Source: Cacajao melanocephalus
Lineage: Eukaryota > Chordata > Mammalia > Primates > Pitheciidae
NCBI GenBank assembly: GCA_963573385.1
Contig: CAUYLG010022041.1
Coordinates: 53,415 to 117,414 of the forward strand
Direction of reading: 5' to 3'
Length of the DNA stretch: 64,000 nt
Positions 1-12,796 of the stretch are shown here, in pieces; the stretch's first letter is position 1; every line of letters begins with the position of its first letter. Made by a program: the position numbers and the translations under genes. The notes beneath the pieces are model-generated. The model was not told the origin of the DNA and searched no databases. It worked only from the letters and a program-made list of their open reading frames with translations.

Positions 1-271
1 AGTGCAGTGGTGCAATCTTGGCTCACTGCAACCTCTGCCCGTGCCGCCCCTGCCAAACCCGGGTTCAAGCAATTCTCCTGCCTCTGCCTCCCCTCCCAAG
101 TAGCTAGGACTACAGGCGTGTGCCACCACACCCAGCTAGTTTTTGTATTTTTAGTAGAGATGGAGTTTCACCATGTTGGCCATGATGGTCTCAATCTCCT
201 GACCTCATGATCCACCCGGCCTCAGCCTCCCAAAGTGCTGGGATTACAGGCTTGAGCCACCGTGCCAGGCC
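1..271 (-). mobile_element. Alu SINE, cut by window edge
   Basis: This is reverse-complement Alu sequence. It has the left-monomer block 'gctcactgcaacctc', the antisense A-rich linker near 139-152, 'tagtagagatgg', and the antisense 5' end 'gtgctgggattacagg' with 'gccaccgtgccaggcc'. The block 'tctcaatctcctgacctcatgatcc' suits an AluSc/AluY-like copy better than a typical AluSx. The first 40 or so antisense bases and the poly(T) tail lie left of the window. The short open frame through it is Alu-derived. Confidence 0.97.
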
Positions 272-424
272 TGGAGATATTTTTGATTGACATAATTGAG
301 CATGATGCTCTTGGCATCTAGTGAGTAGAGGGCAGGGATGCTACTTAACATCCTGCAATGCACAGAACAGCCCCCATGACAAAGAATTATCTAATCCAAT
401 AGGTCAGTAATGCTGAGGCACAAA
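272..424 (+). mobile_element. MER5A-type hAT-Charlie MITE, partial
   Basis: The sequence follows the MER5A consensus from the 'ggagacatttttggttg' region through 'catctagtg..tagagg.cagggatgct', 'catcctgcaatgcacagaacagcccccatgacaaagaattat' (split here) and 'aatgctgagg'. The 5' half is missing at the Alu junction, so the Alu probably inserted into or deleted part of this older fossil. Confidence 0.85.
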
Positions 425-1329
425 AAACAGGTTCTTACAAAGGAAAATGAGATTAGACTGGTAGTGGATTCTTTATCTGTAAGCCTAGATGACTGTAACT
501 ATAAGAAATGGTATAGAATCTGTAATTCGACAGCAAAGGACTGCAAGGGAAGGGAATAATGCTATTTTCAGTCCAAAGTTTGTCATCCTAGTACCTAATT
601 TGAGGAAAGTACTAAGCAAATGACATTAACATATGACAAACTGACCAGAACAGAGACCTCAGGATCTCTTAATCCATCTATAATATAGAGTGAAAACATA
701 AAAGCTAAGGATAGACATAATATATAACATAATAGCTCTTGAAAGTGAATGTTCATTCTTTCATAGAAATATTGATAATGTCTGAAATGTTTAATCAAAC
801 TCTAGGAGGAGGAGGAAGTTGTGAATGAGAAAGTGGAGATACAGACATTTCTGAGATCTCATGAGTAGTGGAGAGGGAGGGTAGGAGAAAGAGAAAGTAA
901 GAGGATTCTGAAAGTCTTATTGTATAGGGTGGGGTGGGGATGAAGTAGGTAATTAGGAAAGCCATTGTGAAGAATTACAGGTTACCTTGTTCAAATTAAT
1001 TCAATATATGCTAACAGTAACCATTAATGGGATTTAAAAAAAGTATAGTAGAGTTACAAATGAATGAGGGAAAATGAAGTGGACAATATTCGTATCCAAC
1101 TAGCAGAAGTAAAGGGGGAAAAACATGCAACAAGAAAAGGAAAGAAAAATGCAGAATGGCAGGCATACAGTTATATGTATATCAGTGATTCAGTGATTAA
1201 ATGTCAATGGACTGAAATAACTTTTTAAAATATAGAAACTCTCTAATTACATTAAAATGTAAACAAATGATAATGTGTGGCAAAGATGGCTTGATATTCA
1301 ACAAATCGGTTGCCTTTTCTTCTCTGGCT
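425..1329. other. no recognisable feature
   Basis: AT-rich unique sequence with a purine-rich patch near 800-960 (gaggag and gagaaag runs). I see no gene, RNA or repeat that I can name. Confidence 0.5.
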
Positions 1330-1670
1330 CATAGCTAGACTGTGTCCAGGGCCTGTTTGAAGCTGAGTGTGTCCCTGGGACTGAGTCATACCTAATGGAA
1401 TACATAAGCAAGTGTGGCCAGATGATTTCCTGGCCTTGACAATAGAAATTGCTCCTATGTAATTCTCTTCCCATGAATGCTGGTCAGAGTCCTGGTGACG
1501 GTATTACAAGAAAGATGGACAGAGGCTGGAGTTGTCCCTAAAGCGCTACATGGCTGCCTACCCAATGTGTACACTGAATTGGTGTAGTAAAATGTTATTG
1601 CTGAAGTCACTGAGATTTGGGTGTTTAAACTATTTGATGACTACAACTATGCATGTGATTGCCTTTCTGT
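1330..1670 (+). mobile_element. old MLT1-like MaLR LTR relic
   Basis: This is a diverged match to the older MLT1 LTRs: 'ctggtgac', 'aagatgga.agagg', then near the 3' end 'tgaagtcactgagatttgggtgttta', which parallels the MLT1 block '..ccactgagatttcggggttgttt'. No clean TG...CA ends or TSD are visible. Its divergence implies great age. A 66-residue open frame inside it is not a gene. Confidence 0.55.
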
Positions 1671-4600
1671 TAAATGTGGTTAGCATCTTCCTGTGTGTGG
1701 CAGCCTGTCCTATTGACAATGGTTTAAAATAATTAAGATACTCTATTTGGTGAGGATGATGGAAAAGAGACACTTTAGCCAATCAACTTTGTAAGTTAAA
1801 TTGTACTTAACTTTCTGGAAGGCATTTGTTTAAATCCAAAATTCAGCAGGCTAAGTAATGTTCATTCCCTGCAAACCAGCAATTTCACTTCTAGAAATTT
1901 GTCGTAAGAAATATTCAGAGATTTTTTTTTAATGATAGATTTTTTAAAAAGATAGATAAAATGTCATCATTGTAAATATAGAAATATTAACACTTTAAAA
2001 ATACAGTAGGATATTGGTTAAATTTTAATGTTTTTAAGATGTACTAATAAGTGTTGTTAAAGTCACATTGAGTCTGAATATCCCTAAATACCCCAAATGG
2101 AACATTTTCAAGTTATATGGTTGTCTGAAAAATTACAAGATATAAAAGTTATATGTGTAATCTGTTATCTTATTGGAAATAGATATACCAAGATGCTAAT
2201 GGTTTTGATTCTATGTTTGTGTAAGCCATTTTTTGATTTCTAAGTTTTCAAAGATGATTAGTTATTACTTTTGTGATTTAAAAAACTAACAACAATACTA
2301 AAAAATACCTTTTTCTTTCATGTATCCTCCAATTTAGATCATTCAGAAAATACACAAAAGCTTTAAAGAGCTGTGTGTTCAGACTTTCTTCATGTTGTGC
2401 AAAGGATTCAATTTTAGCCCAGATCATAATAAACAAGCTGTACTACAGGTATTACATCTTTACATAGTGGTGTTTATTTTCCACAAGGACTGGGTTTTAA
2501 AATCAACACTTTAAGAAAACCATGCATATTGATAAAATTACTCTCAAAAATCTTTTAGGAAAGTGCTATATAGAAAAAGCTTTTACCACTTTTTTCTCCA
2601 AAATTATATCAAATCCTAATTCTTCAGCTGAGTAACTGATTCACTTGTGTTTAGGGACAATTGGGCAGCAAGCTGAGCATAATTTAAGAGGCAAATAGCA
2701 AGGATCAACTGGGACAGCAGCAGATTCAATCCCCTGTTTCATTCCCATTCAACACAAGCACTTACTGAGCAGAATGGTGGGAAGAGTCACCAGACATTTC
2801 TATTCGTTCTCTCTCTCTGATCAAGCACATAGAGCAGAATCATCAAATGTCACACCCATATTTGCTCTGATTCCATTGTGCTATTTTCACAGTCTAAACT
2901 GCATTAAGGTGAGACTGCATTGATTTGACAATATTTTTAGCACTGTTCTAGTTTGTTAAAAATATGTTGAGCTGGCCTGTGCTATTTAAGAGCATGCATT
3001 TTTAAGGAGATATTATAACCTTTTTTTTCAGAACAAGAAGGAAACTTTTGGAATTCAAGACTATAAACAAGTAGTATCATTCTTGCAAAAACATTTGATA
3101 TTATGGATATGTATTATACTCTAAAACTTTTCATCCTAATTCCCCAACTCATTTTTCTCTTGCCAAAGATAGCCTGTGATTGAAGTAACTAAAATTAGGA
3201 AGAAGAATTGCATGTGAATGAATACCCATCAAAATACTTTAGGATCATCCATACATACATGCAAGCTCACGAGCGTAGGCTACATTTTAAAATTTTATTT
3301 TAAATTGAGAATGCATTGCAAAGTGTTTAATGAGGTGCCAGAACTGGGGACTTATACAACCTTCTGCAATTTCACACTCATATTGCATGCATTTTGTGTG
3401 GAGAAAATTAAAGTTTCCAGCTGCTGTTGCATAAGACACAGAAGTCCCCAGTACGCTTATAAATGATACTTCCCTTCACATGGAAGAGATTAGGGCCACA
3501 TCTGCTGCAATTTAGCTGACGGACATGGGGTAGATGGTGTCAAGAATCATGCTGCACTGGAGTCTAGTAAGAGAATAGGAGGCTACCACCCACGGAGGAG
3601 CCGGGTTTACAAGGTTCTTATGGGACACCATTTAGTGAGGCTGGCTGAGTTCATTCAATAAGATGAAACATTACACGCTTGCTCTGTGTAAACTCATTCA
3701 TAATGTTTGCCCACACATGCCACTAGAATGTACTTTAGATGTATTTTACTTAAAAGTTTGATTAAATCCATCTGTTGCAGTACATGATAGTTATCAAAGT
3801 TATCAGAGATACAGACACGTTGCCATTGGTCATTGTAGTCACAATTGCATGGAGACAGGCTAGGTCAAAAGACAGTAACAGTTGGAATGGGTGTAAGTGA
3901 ATGAATTACCAAGAGCCTCCAGAAGAGGGAATGAGGTCCTGTTTCTAAGTTCAATTAATATTACAGTAAAACCTGTCATACAAAAAGAGGGTGACATTTT
4001 AAAGATTGAACATATTTGATAGCAATGCAGCTATTTTCTTCAAGGACTAGTAATCTAAACACCACAGCAATGGCATGAACATAATTATTATAAGCCATTT
4101 TAATGTCCTAAGTGATACGTTGCATTTGCTTTTATGGAATAACCTTCTGTAACATTTCTCAAATAGCATGGTTCTAATTGTTATTTTAGCTTCCTTGTCA
4201 TTAGCCCTTGGCACTGTGATTTCCTCTATAATCTGGGGTTTTCTTTTTCAAAACCTTTGGATCTCCTTGAAATCAGTTTAGAGAATAGAATATTTTAGGC
4301 AGCATAAACCTGAATGGATTGAGGTTTCCAATAGTGAGAAAGCTGGGGTCATCCTAGGTTTCATATTTTGCCAAGATATTTTTTTTCTCCCTTAATTGTC
4401 ATATATGTGGTTATAACTTTAGATGTTGCTTCACTCTTTTAGTTAACTGGTCTGTCATTTAGTGATTCAAAGCTTTAGTGTCTTGTCTTCCCAGAATGGC
4501 AAATGGACCTCCCTGGAGTGGCTGGGGCATTCAAAGTCTCTATCTTGTGAGTAATGGTGATAGTTATCAGCAGTGATAAGCTTACTTTGGGGATGTTAAC

Positions 4601-5318
4601 TTTTTTCATTTAATCTCTATTTTCTACCCTGGAATTGCTTCTGCTTATAAGTTTATAAGCAACTTATAAGCAACAATTGTGATGAGTTTTTCTGACTTTT
4701 TCTTTAAAAACCTCTAGGGTAACATTTTGGCTCAAAACTCTCCTACCTTAATTAGTTTGCTGAAACATTAATCTATGTATTTCTTTGCTAGAGGACTCAA
4801 CATCTATAATTGTTTAGAGGCCTTCAAGCCATCTGTAGAATTGAGAGTTAATACAGAGTCTGGCCACTAGATTAATTTAAAGAATATAGTCTGTAATGAG
4901 AAGGCATCCAGTAAAATAGGAATTGTACTTTATGATTCAGGAAAGTAGCACACGGGTGTGCATTGTGTTGACTACATTTAAGCAGTTGTTAGACCAGTCA
5001 TTTTATTCTTATTGTCCTCCAAATCTGCCCACTTCATCTCCCTTCTGTTACTACTCTTCTGTACCATTTCCAGGTATTAAAAATCTTGACTATTTTCTCT
5101 TACTTGGGATTTATAACTACTTTTTCTTCCATGAAAAGTTATGAACAAGCCAACGAAAAGTCGTTTTCTAGGACATTTCTTTGACTTTGCACTACAGATG
5201 ATACATGTTACATGCCACTCAATCTAGCCTAATCCTCACTCTTCCACACACGTCCTGGCGACAAGGTGGCACTTGGTTCTGCACCAGCCTCTTGCGTGAT
5301 TCCTGCTTCCTCCTATTG
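1671..5318. other. long AT-rich stretch, no feature recognised
   Basis: About 3.6 kb of mostly unique AT-rich DNA. Scattered frames of 70-80 residues (for example 3218-3466 and 4923-5144) show no motif, family resemblance or splice context. 4980-5140 is pyrimidine-rich and vaguely L2-like, too weak to call. Confidence 0.5.
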
Positions 5319-5444
5319 CCCATGAAGGGCTTCCTGCACATGTATGTAGACAGCACACCCACCCATGAATGGCTTCCTATCCACCTGTATAGACATCACA
5401 CCATGAATGGCTTCTGGCAGACCTGTGTAGATATCATACTCACT
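5319..5444. repeat. three-copy imperfect tandem repeat, ~42-bp unit
   Basis: Three units begin at 5319, 5362 and 5401. Each opens with 'ccatgaa.ggcttc' and continues with a '..ca.ctgta.agacatca'-like segment. Units are about 43, 39 and 44 bp and differ at several positions, so the duplications are not recent. A run of codons stays open through the array, which is expected when the unit lacks stops and does not show coding. Confidence 0.7.
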
Positions 5445-5799
5445 GAACAGAAGTAACAGTAGTATTTCAGTATCATTTCCTTACCTTCTCCCCTGCCCTG
5501 CAAATAGCAGTTACTAGGCTGCTCTTTGTCCTGGAGCTATGCACCTCTGGAATGATTGCACCTTCTGGAATGGAAGGTGACTCATGGGAAGTCCCGACAT
5601 CAGGCTCTGGGTCACTTGTCATTTGGACAGGGGATTGTCTGGATTCCATACACTATGGGCAGGGAAGGAAGAACAAGTGGACCAGAGTGGAGCCCTCTGC
5701 ATTACGAGAACGCTGGCCAGGACCAAGCTTGCTGGCCTCTAAGGGTGATGCTGACGCTGCTCTGACCTGCAGGCATATACGCAGGGACCGTGTGATATT
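5445..5799. other. no recognisable feature
   Basis: Somewhat GC-richer unique sequence. A 102-residue frame (5552-5860) crosses it and overlaps the L2 edge. It has no domain, signal sequence or known similarity, and I regard it as chance. Confidence 0.5.
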
Positions 5800-7700
5800 T
5801 CAACTAAGACCAAAGAGAATAAGATTAGTCATATGTAGGAGAGGTGGGTTTGCAAAGTGAAGAGAGAAAGATTTCCAAGCTGAAGGATTATGTGAGAAGT
5901 CCTTGAAATAGATAGAACTGGGTGGCTCAAGGATCAGAAAGAAAGGCAGCATGGCTAATTTTGTTGGAAAGGTAGGGAGGAGCCAGATTTGAATTTTGAA
6001 TATTATCTGAAGTGCAATGGAATCAATGGAAAGTTTAAGGCAGGGAATGGCATTATTAAAATCATCTTTTTATAAGCTCTTCTTTTTTGGTGACTAGAGA
6101 ATGTAGGCTGAGCTAGGATGCATGATAGAGATGGAGAGAAACTGCAGGTTATAGAGCTGTATAGGCTGTAAACTGGATAAAAGTTGGTAACACAAGGAGA
6201 AGAGACAAGAAAATTTTCTCAAAGTTTCTGGCATGTGCAACTGGTTGATGGGAGATATCAAAGGGGAGTCAGCATTCAGAAGAATGCTAGAATTTCAGTT
6301 TTGTGCAGGGTAAATTTGACAGGATTCGAGACCCACTGGAAATGTCAAATAGGCAGCAGAGTAAACCAACAGGGAGCTCTGCAGTGTGGTCTGGTCTGAA
6401 TGCACAGAACAGTATTTAAAGGAATATAGATTTCCCAAGAGATAGTATACTGAGATTGGAGTCCAGAAACAATCCCAAGAAACTGGAGCTTTCTAAGACG
6501 TAGAAACGGAAACAGAGCTGGCAAAAACAAACAAACAAACAAAAAAACCCTGAGGAACTATCTGAGAGATGGGAGAGATGCCAAGATCATACATCACGGG
6601 AGACAAAAGAAGAGAACGTTTCACCAACTAGGAAGTGGGGAGACCTTTACAGTGCTGACGACAAGTCCAGTAAAATGAGGAAGAAAAATTGTTCACTGGA
6701 TATAGCAACAGGGATGTCACCGGTGACTTCAGAGTTTGTTGGAAGGTAGCACCAGAGAACTTATTCCAGTAAGTGGATACACGAATGAGAAAACCAGTAT
6801 AGGTAGCGTTTGTAAAACAGACTTTTCATAAACATCACTATAAACGAAGGAAACAGAGATTATGTTCAAGCAGACAGTGTTTTTATTGTGGTTTTATTTT
6901 AGTTTTTATTTTAGTTTTTGTGGAGAAACTCGGTGCATATTTTCATGCTGATAAGAATAATTTAATCCTATTTGCAGAAGGAAGTTGAAAATACATGAGG
7001 GAACCTCCATAGTTGATACCGTAGGATTTCTGAAAGGAGCCCTATGGAGAGAGTAGGCTTTAATAGGAGGAAAAACCTGCATGTAAACCCGGTAGTGTGT
7101 AGGTGTGGCAATGGACGGGTGAGAGCATCCTGAGCTTAAGGCTTGCAGTTCTCAGTGAATACAAGATCGCTTCCTAAAGAAGGGCTGGGCAAGAAGGCTG
7201 GAGGGTTGCTGAGACTGCAGCGTATTGATTTCAGTCTTCACGGAGAGGGGAGAGAGAACTGACCGTTGAGAGTGAACTGCAGTTGTGAATGATGAACCTA
7301 AATTAATTGTGACACCAATTTCTCAGTTGTATAATTTCCCGTAAGGAGAACTGGGAACTTGATAAGTAGGTACAAGGGAAACACTAGAAACCAAGGAGTC
7401 TGGGATATTTACAAATGCATGATTTAAATGATGGGGTAGCTGGGTGAAGAAGAAGGAGAGAGTGACAATGTTTTCTTGCATAGGAAGCAGAAGGGTTAAG
7501 AATGAAGTTCTCTCTGTGAGACTGAAGCTCAGTTCTGTGGAGGTTGTTGTATGTAGAATGGAATGATAGAAAGTTATGGCTGAAAAGTGGAATATTTTGA
7601 TTAATGATTTAGACCAGAAGCAGTCCAGGGTGGGATGGCAAAGGAGGGTGGTTGTGATACAATGAAGAGAAGGTAATTTTAGTTTAGGAAGTCATTCAGC
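5800..7700 (-). mobile_element. L2 LINE, long antisense relic
   Basis: Read on the minus strand, this follows mammalian L2 from its ORF2 towards the 3' part. Landmarks on the plus strand are 'gatcagaaag.aaggcagcatggct' (5930s), 'gggaggagccagattt' (5980), 'tctggcatgtgcaactgg' (6225-6245), and 'aatgaggaagaaaaattgttcactggatatagcaa' (6676-6710, quoted across a split), the last matching the reverse-transcriptase region. Stops and frameshifts are everywhere and no protein remains. An (AAAC)n run lies within it. The right boundary is uncertain and could reach about 8200. Confidence 0.65.
6522..6547 (+). repeat. (AAAC)n simple repeat
   Basis: A short run of aaac units ending in a poly(A) patch, inside the antisense L2. 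Confidence 0.9.
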
Positions 7701-8562
7701 CTGAAAGTAAGATTGTCAGGGCAACTTCGCATGGATGCTGAGGCAGCCTGGAATTGCAGCCAGAGGAAGTGCAGAGGAAGGTTCCAGCCACGTGGAAGTG
7801 TCTTCACCAACTGAGGAATGTCTCAGAGGTCTGGAGATGACAGCGATGGGGAGCTTGAGAGGGGGCAGTGCAGGGTGATCCCACACTCAAAACAGCCAAA
7901 CCCCTGATAGAGAAAGAGCAATGGGATAAAAAGCACAGAAAATACAGAAAGTGAGACTTCTGTTCCTACTTTCTGATCTTAGAAAAAAGAAAGTGCTGAA
8001 GAGAAATAGTATCTTCAGAGATTCACAGGTTTTCTGTAAGACAAGGGAAATGGAGGGACTGTTGTGGCAAAGGGTGGAAGATGTTGATGATGTAGCCAAG
8101 AAGCTGATGACTAAGAAGCTGCTCTGGAGAGCATTGAGTCCATGTTTGGGGGAGAGGGGAGAAATGTCGGTTTCTTAAGGCAATAAAGGGACAACAGTAA
8201 GGGATAGTATGCATAAGGTTTTCGCTCTCTCGGAAGACCCTGGTACCCGGCCTAACACTTACTCTCTGGCCTAGGAGGGATTTCTGTCCTAGGGGTCCAT
8301 GGCCTTTCCTGTGGGTTCAATCATGCTGACAGCTGCTGTAAACGCAGCCATGGTGACGAGGTCCAGCCATGTGTTGGAGGGGTTTTGGCTGGGAGAGAGG
8401 CTTACCGATTGATGTGATTGATGCTGTGTTTTTCTCACTTTTTATCTACCAGTCTACTGGTGTCCATGAGGCTCATGATCTTGGCAGCCTTGTGGAGTTG
8501 AGAAGGGAGTGCTTGGCGTTTCGTTAATCAACAAAGTCCACCTAAGTTTTTCTCACTAGTAC
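7701..8562. other. no feature named with confidence
   Basis: Purine-rich on the plus strand to about 8215, perhaps a diverged continuation of the antisense L2, then unique sequence to the Alu. Overlapping short frames on both strands (for example 7951-8178) have no coding support. Confidence 0.45.
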
Positions 8563-8881
<319 letters not shown>

Positions 8882-9104
8882 TGAAATTCCCACAGTTTAT
8901 AGTCACTTCGGGTATTTCCTCAGTCAGGTCCTTGTAAATGGAGGCTTCACAGACTGTTTCAGGTAGCAGTATTACAGAGCCAGCATCACTGATGAACCAT
9001 TCCCTGTAATGTAAAACACTGGATTTGGAAGCAGTCATTGACAAGAGTTTTACAGGTGGTTCTCCTGCACATTCCTTTTCTCTGCTAAGTTACAGCCCAT
9101 CATT

Positions 9105-9335
9105 CATGTCATTTATTTGACCCGCCTTGCCTCCAGAAAGCTTACCCTGACTTTTTTACTCTACTGTAGGGTTTCTATAATCTTTATTCACCTTAGCACA
9201 ACTTTACACAGAACCTGACACATGCTGGGAAGGGTGACTGATCACATTCATCTTAAATACATGTTTATTTTGACTTTCTGATCTCTTAAACTGCAAGTTC
9301 CTTGAATTCAGACTGTGCTCTGACATCAATTTCAG
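9105..9335 (+). mobile_element. L2 3' end relic
   Basis: Diverged L2 3'UTR: 'cagaaagcttaccctgac' corresponds to the L2 'gaggccttccctgac' block, followed by '..tttattttgactttctga' and 'gcaagttccttgaattcagactgtgct', corresponding to 'gtaagctccatgagggcaggga'. Confidence 0.55.
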
Positions 9336-11304
9336 ACAACCGCTGTGAAAATTGAATTAAATATTTGAAATGGCTGTGTTGTGAAAACTTTGGGCATCAT
9401 CAGGGTCTGGATCAGTGCTCCACGCATTGTTTTAATCACCCTGACTACAACTTGCTGATTCCCTAACATTGAGATTCCAACATGTGTTCCACAGGACAAG
9501 GCTTCTCTGCTGAAGAAAGCAAATACCAGATGCAACTGTATTCAGGGCCATGGATACAGGTCTTTTTAGGAAGCAGTTTCTACTCTACACATGAAACTTG
9601 TTTGGATTGAAACCCAGTTTTAAAGCACCCTCTGTGTAAACTGATGAGCGCAGGCTTTTGGCATTGTCTCCCTGTGTGCTTGATATCCAGATTTACTGTC
9701 TGATCTTGGATATATTTCAGTGAAATGAGACCACTAATAGTAGAGGAATAGATATTTGTGAAACAGCGTGACAGTGATAGCAATTATAAAAACAAGAAGC
9801 ACCGCATAAATGCCTTATACAGTAATAGTTGCAAGACTTAATTTGGAGTGGCTTTTCTTTATTTGCCCAATAAATTCTATTTAATTATTTGCTATGGCAT
9901 TAAACTTCCAAGGGGAGCTAGGCATGATCTCCACCTGTTTTAAATACTGTGCGTCTCCATTACAAACTTACCCTTGTGAAACATTAGAGTCTCAGTATCC
10001 ATGTTAAAGCTAATGTTTAACTGGAAAATGCATCAGTTAAATTTATCGTTTAGATTTTATGTAAAACATTTGCATGCTGGCACCTTGCATACCATTAACA
10101 GAAACTAGAATCCTATTCTTCTTTTAAAAGTTCATTTTCTTTTTCAGTGTCATGAAATACCAAGCTGAACGTGACCTCAAACAGGCTCTCAGTTTCAAAC
10201 TGGATATGAAGGCCACTTAAGAGTCATGTGTGAGTCAATTTCATTGAAAGAGAAGGAACGTTTAAAAACTTTGAAGTCCTTCTGAATTGCTTATACACAC
10301 ACTCAGCAATTCAGTGATGCAGCAGGGTGTGTGCAGACGTGGGTAATCAATATAGCTTTAAGTGGACATGACCTTTCTTGTCCATTTTCCTCCCTCACAC
10401 ACTAACCTGCTATATTTACAATTACATTTGTGGTCAAATATATAAAGTGGATAAATGGGTCACTGTCTGTCTGCATTTTTCTTACCCAGTCACAATTCAT
10501 CAAGAAAAAAAAAAAAGTTTGGCTGGGATTCTGAAACTAGCACACTAAGCTATAAATGTATATACTTAAGTTCGAATGTTAGAATACATCTTAGTGACAC
10601 CATAAAAAGGAGGGAGGGTAAGAGGTGGGCACTTGGAAGTAAAAATGTGATCACAATGAAATTGTGATTACAGCGTTTGAGGAATGGTGGCAGAGCAGTT
10701 GGCATCAGCTTTTGTCTGCAGCAGTAATCAGGGCAAAGAAGCAATCTTCCATGACCCCAAACTAAAAATAGAGTCTTGCTTCGAGAAACTCATGCCTACC
10801 AGTTCAGAAGTAACATGCTATAGAGTTTTTAAGAATACTAAGTTATCTCAGATTAGTGTATTATAAAATAAAAATGGGTAAATATCATATATAAATTATT
10901 TTTTCAAGTCTTTATAAAAATAGTAGGCTGTGGCCTCATTTTGGGGACATAATTTTTAATGCCAAGTGAAAACTGTGTAGAAATTCTAATTACAAATTTG
11001 TGTACAGTTTTATAATTATTTTATGTGTTACATATGCATGCGTTGAATATTACTATTTGCCGTGCTTTGTGCTGCTTATTGAATATGTGAAATTGCATAA
11101 AATAGTCTTTGCTTTTGGGAGACCAAGTTCAGTGTGAGGGACAGACACTAAAAGTAAATATTCCAAGAATTGATGAGAGAGTGAATACCAGAATAAGGAT
11201 GCTGTTTTTCTTTCTTCTCTCTCGAGCTCCCAGTCTTTCTCCTTCTCTCCTCTCTATCCCATTCAGGATTTTTAGTTGCAGAAAGGAGGTCATGGAAAGA
11301 TAGA
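9336..11304. other. no recognisable feature
   Basis: About 2 kb of unique AT-rich DNA with a poly(A) run near 10504-10515. Frames of 60-70 residues on both strands have no family features. Confidence 0.5.
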
Positions 11305-11684
11305 TATCTTACCCCATTGCAGTTGCTGTAACAGAATATCATAGACTGAGTGGCTTATAAACAACAGAAAGTTATTTCTCAAAGTTCTGGAATCCTAAAG
11401 TCCAAGTTAAGACACTGACAGATTTGATGTCTGGTGAGGGACTGCTTTCTCATAGATGGCTGTCTTCTTTTTATATCCTCACATGATGAAGGAGGCAAGG
11501 GGATGTCTTTGGAGGGCTTTTTATTTTTTTTAAAGAAGAGCACTGATCCCATTCATAAAGACTCTGTCCTTATGATCTAGTCACCTCCCAAAGGCCACAC
11601 TTTCTGATACCATACAATCGTGGTGTTAGAATTTTAACTTTCAAATTTTGAGGGGACATAAATATTTAGCCCATAACCTTCCAC
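11305..11684 (-). mobile_element. MLT1/MST-like MaLR LTR (3' LTR)
   Basis: Antisense MaLR LTR. The plus strand reads 'gttgctgtaacagaatatcatagactgagtggc' (split), then 'tatttctcaaagttctgg', 'tagatggctgtcttc' and, at the LTR 5' end, 'gaggggacataaatatttagcccataac'. The purine tract expected next to a 3' LTR appears on the minus strand just beyond it (plus strand 'cttccacctctgatc', about 11680-11694). This makes it the 3' LTR of the element that continues to about 12421. Confidence 0.75.
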
Positions 11685-12333
11685 CTCTGATCTTTTAAAA
11701 TTCATGTCCCACTTGCATGCAAAATACCACCCCTATGGCCCTCAAATTCCAAACCTGTTCCACGGTCAACTTGAAAATCTGAAATCCAAAGCCTCATCTA
11801 AATCTCGTGTAAATTATATATGAGTGAGATATGAGGTATCCTAAGGCTAATTCCTCTCCAGCTGTGAACCTGTGATCTCAGGCATGTTGCGTCCTTCCAA
11901 AATACAATGGTGAAACAGGCACAGGATAGGTATTTCCATTTCAAAAGAAAGAAATAGGAAAGAATGGAGTGACTGGTCTCAAGCATGCCCTAAAAGGCTC
12001 AAGAATAATCTCCTTTGGCTCAATGCTCTGCTCTCCACTGGCACAGGTGTCCTGTCTACTGTATACACTAAGGTGGGTGAAGGTTTCACCTTTGCAGCTT
12101 TTCTGTACAGGAATTGGGCCTCTGAGGATCTTGGTGGCCCTACTCTCATGGCTTTGCTGAGAGCAGCTTGTGCTGCTGTTCTCATGAGTTGGAGTCTGTT
12201 TATGGCAATGTAGGATTTTTCTTGCATGAACATCAAAATTCTTTGTCTCTACCCATTTCCCAGTTCCAAAGCTCTTCTGCATTGTAAAGCATATGTGAAA
12301 ACAGCAGCCTACTCCAGCTACCAATTTTCTGGC
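11685..12333 (-). mobile_element. MaLR internal region remnant
   Basis: Internal sequence of the same antisense element. It shares blocks with the THE1 internal region further right, for example 'caaaatacaatggtgaaacagg' (11900s) followed by 'atttccatttcaaaag'. Only about 650 bp remain, and the frames on the minus strand are broken. MaLR elements carry gag-like internal sequence without pol. No functional protein is preserved. Confidence 0.65.
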
Positions 12334-12421
12334 TTAGTCTGTTCAGGCTGCTATAACAAAATATTATAGACTGGGTGACTTGTAAACAATATACATTACT
12401 ACTACCACTTCTGAAGGCTGA
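12334..12421 (-). mobile_element. truncated 5' LTR of the same MaLR element
   Basis: 'cttagtctgttcaggctgct' with 'ataacaaaatattatagactgggtgacttgtaaac' is the antisense 3' end of an MLT1/MST-type LTR, the second LTR of the 11305-12333 element. Only about 88 bp survive. It stops exactly at the THE1 LTR terminus, and the rest is not found on the far side of THE1. Confidence 0.65.
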
Positions 12422-12796
12422 TGTATTAGTCCATTCTCATGTCGCTAATAAAGACATACCCAAGACTGGAGAGTTTATAAAAGAAAGAGGTTTAATTGAC
12501 TCACAGATAAGCATTTCTGGGGAGGTCTCAGGAAACTTACAATCATGGTGGAAGGGGAAGCAAACATGTCCTTCTACACATGGCGGCAGCAAGAAGAAGT
12601 GCAGAATAAAGGGGGAAAAGACCCTTATAAAACCAACAGATCTTATGAAAACTCACTCACTATCATGAGAACAGCATGAGGGTAACTGCCCCTATGATTC
12701 AATTACCTCCCATTGGGTGCCTCCTACAACACATGGGGATTATGAGAGCTAAAATTCAAGATGATATTTGGGTGGGGACACAGCCAAACCATATTA
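12422..12796 (-). mobile_element. THE1-type LTR (3' LTR)
   Basis: Antisense THE1 LTR of about 375 bp, near the family's usual ~360 bp. It begins 'tgtattagtccattctcatg' and passes through 'gactggagagtttataaa', 'ggcggcagcaag', 'gatcttatgaaaactcactcac' and 'tgggtggggacacagccaaaccata'. The adjacent minus-strand purine tract (plus strand 'ttgcacccctgacccctcc', 12797-12815) is the polypurine tract, so this is a 3' LTR. Confidence 0.9.

Noticed and set aside
5552..5860. 102-codon frame in GC-richer DNA
   Set aside because: It overlaps a second frame in another phase and runs into the antisense L2; no start context, domain or splice support.
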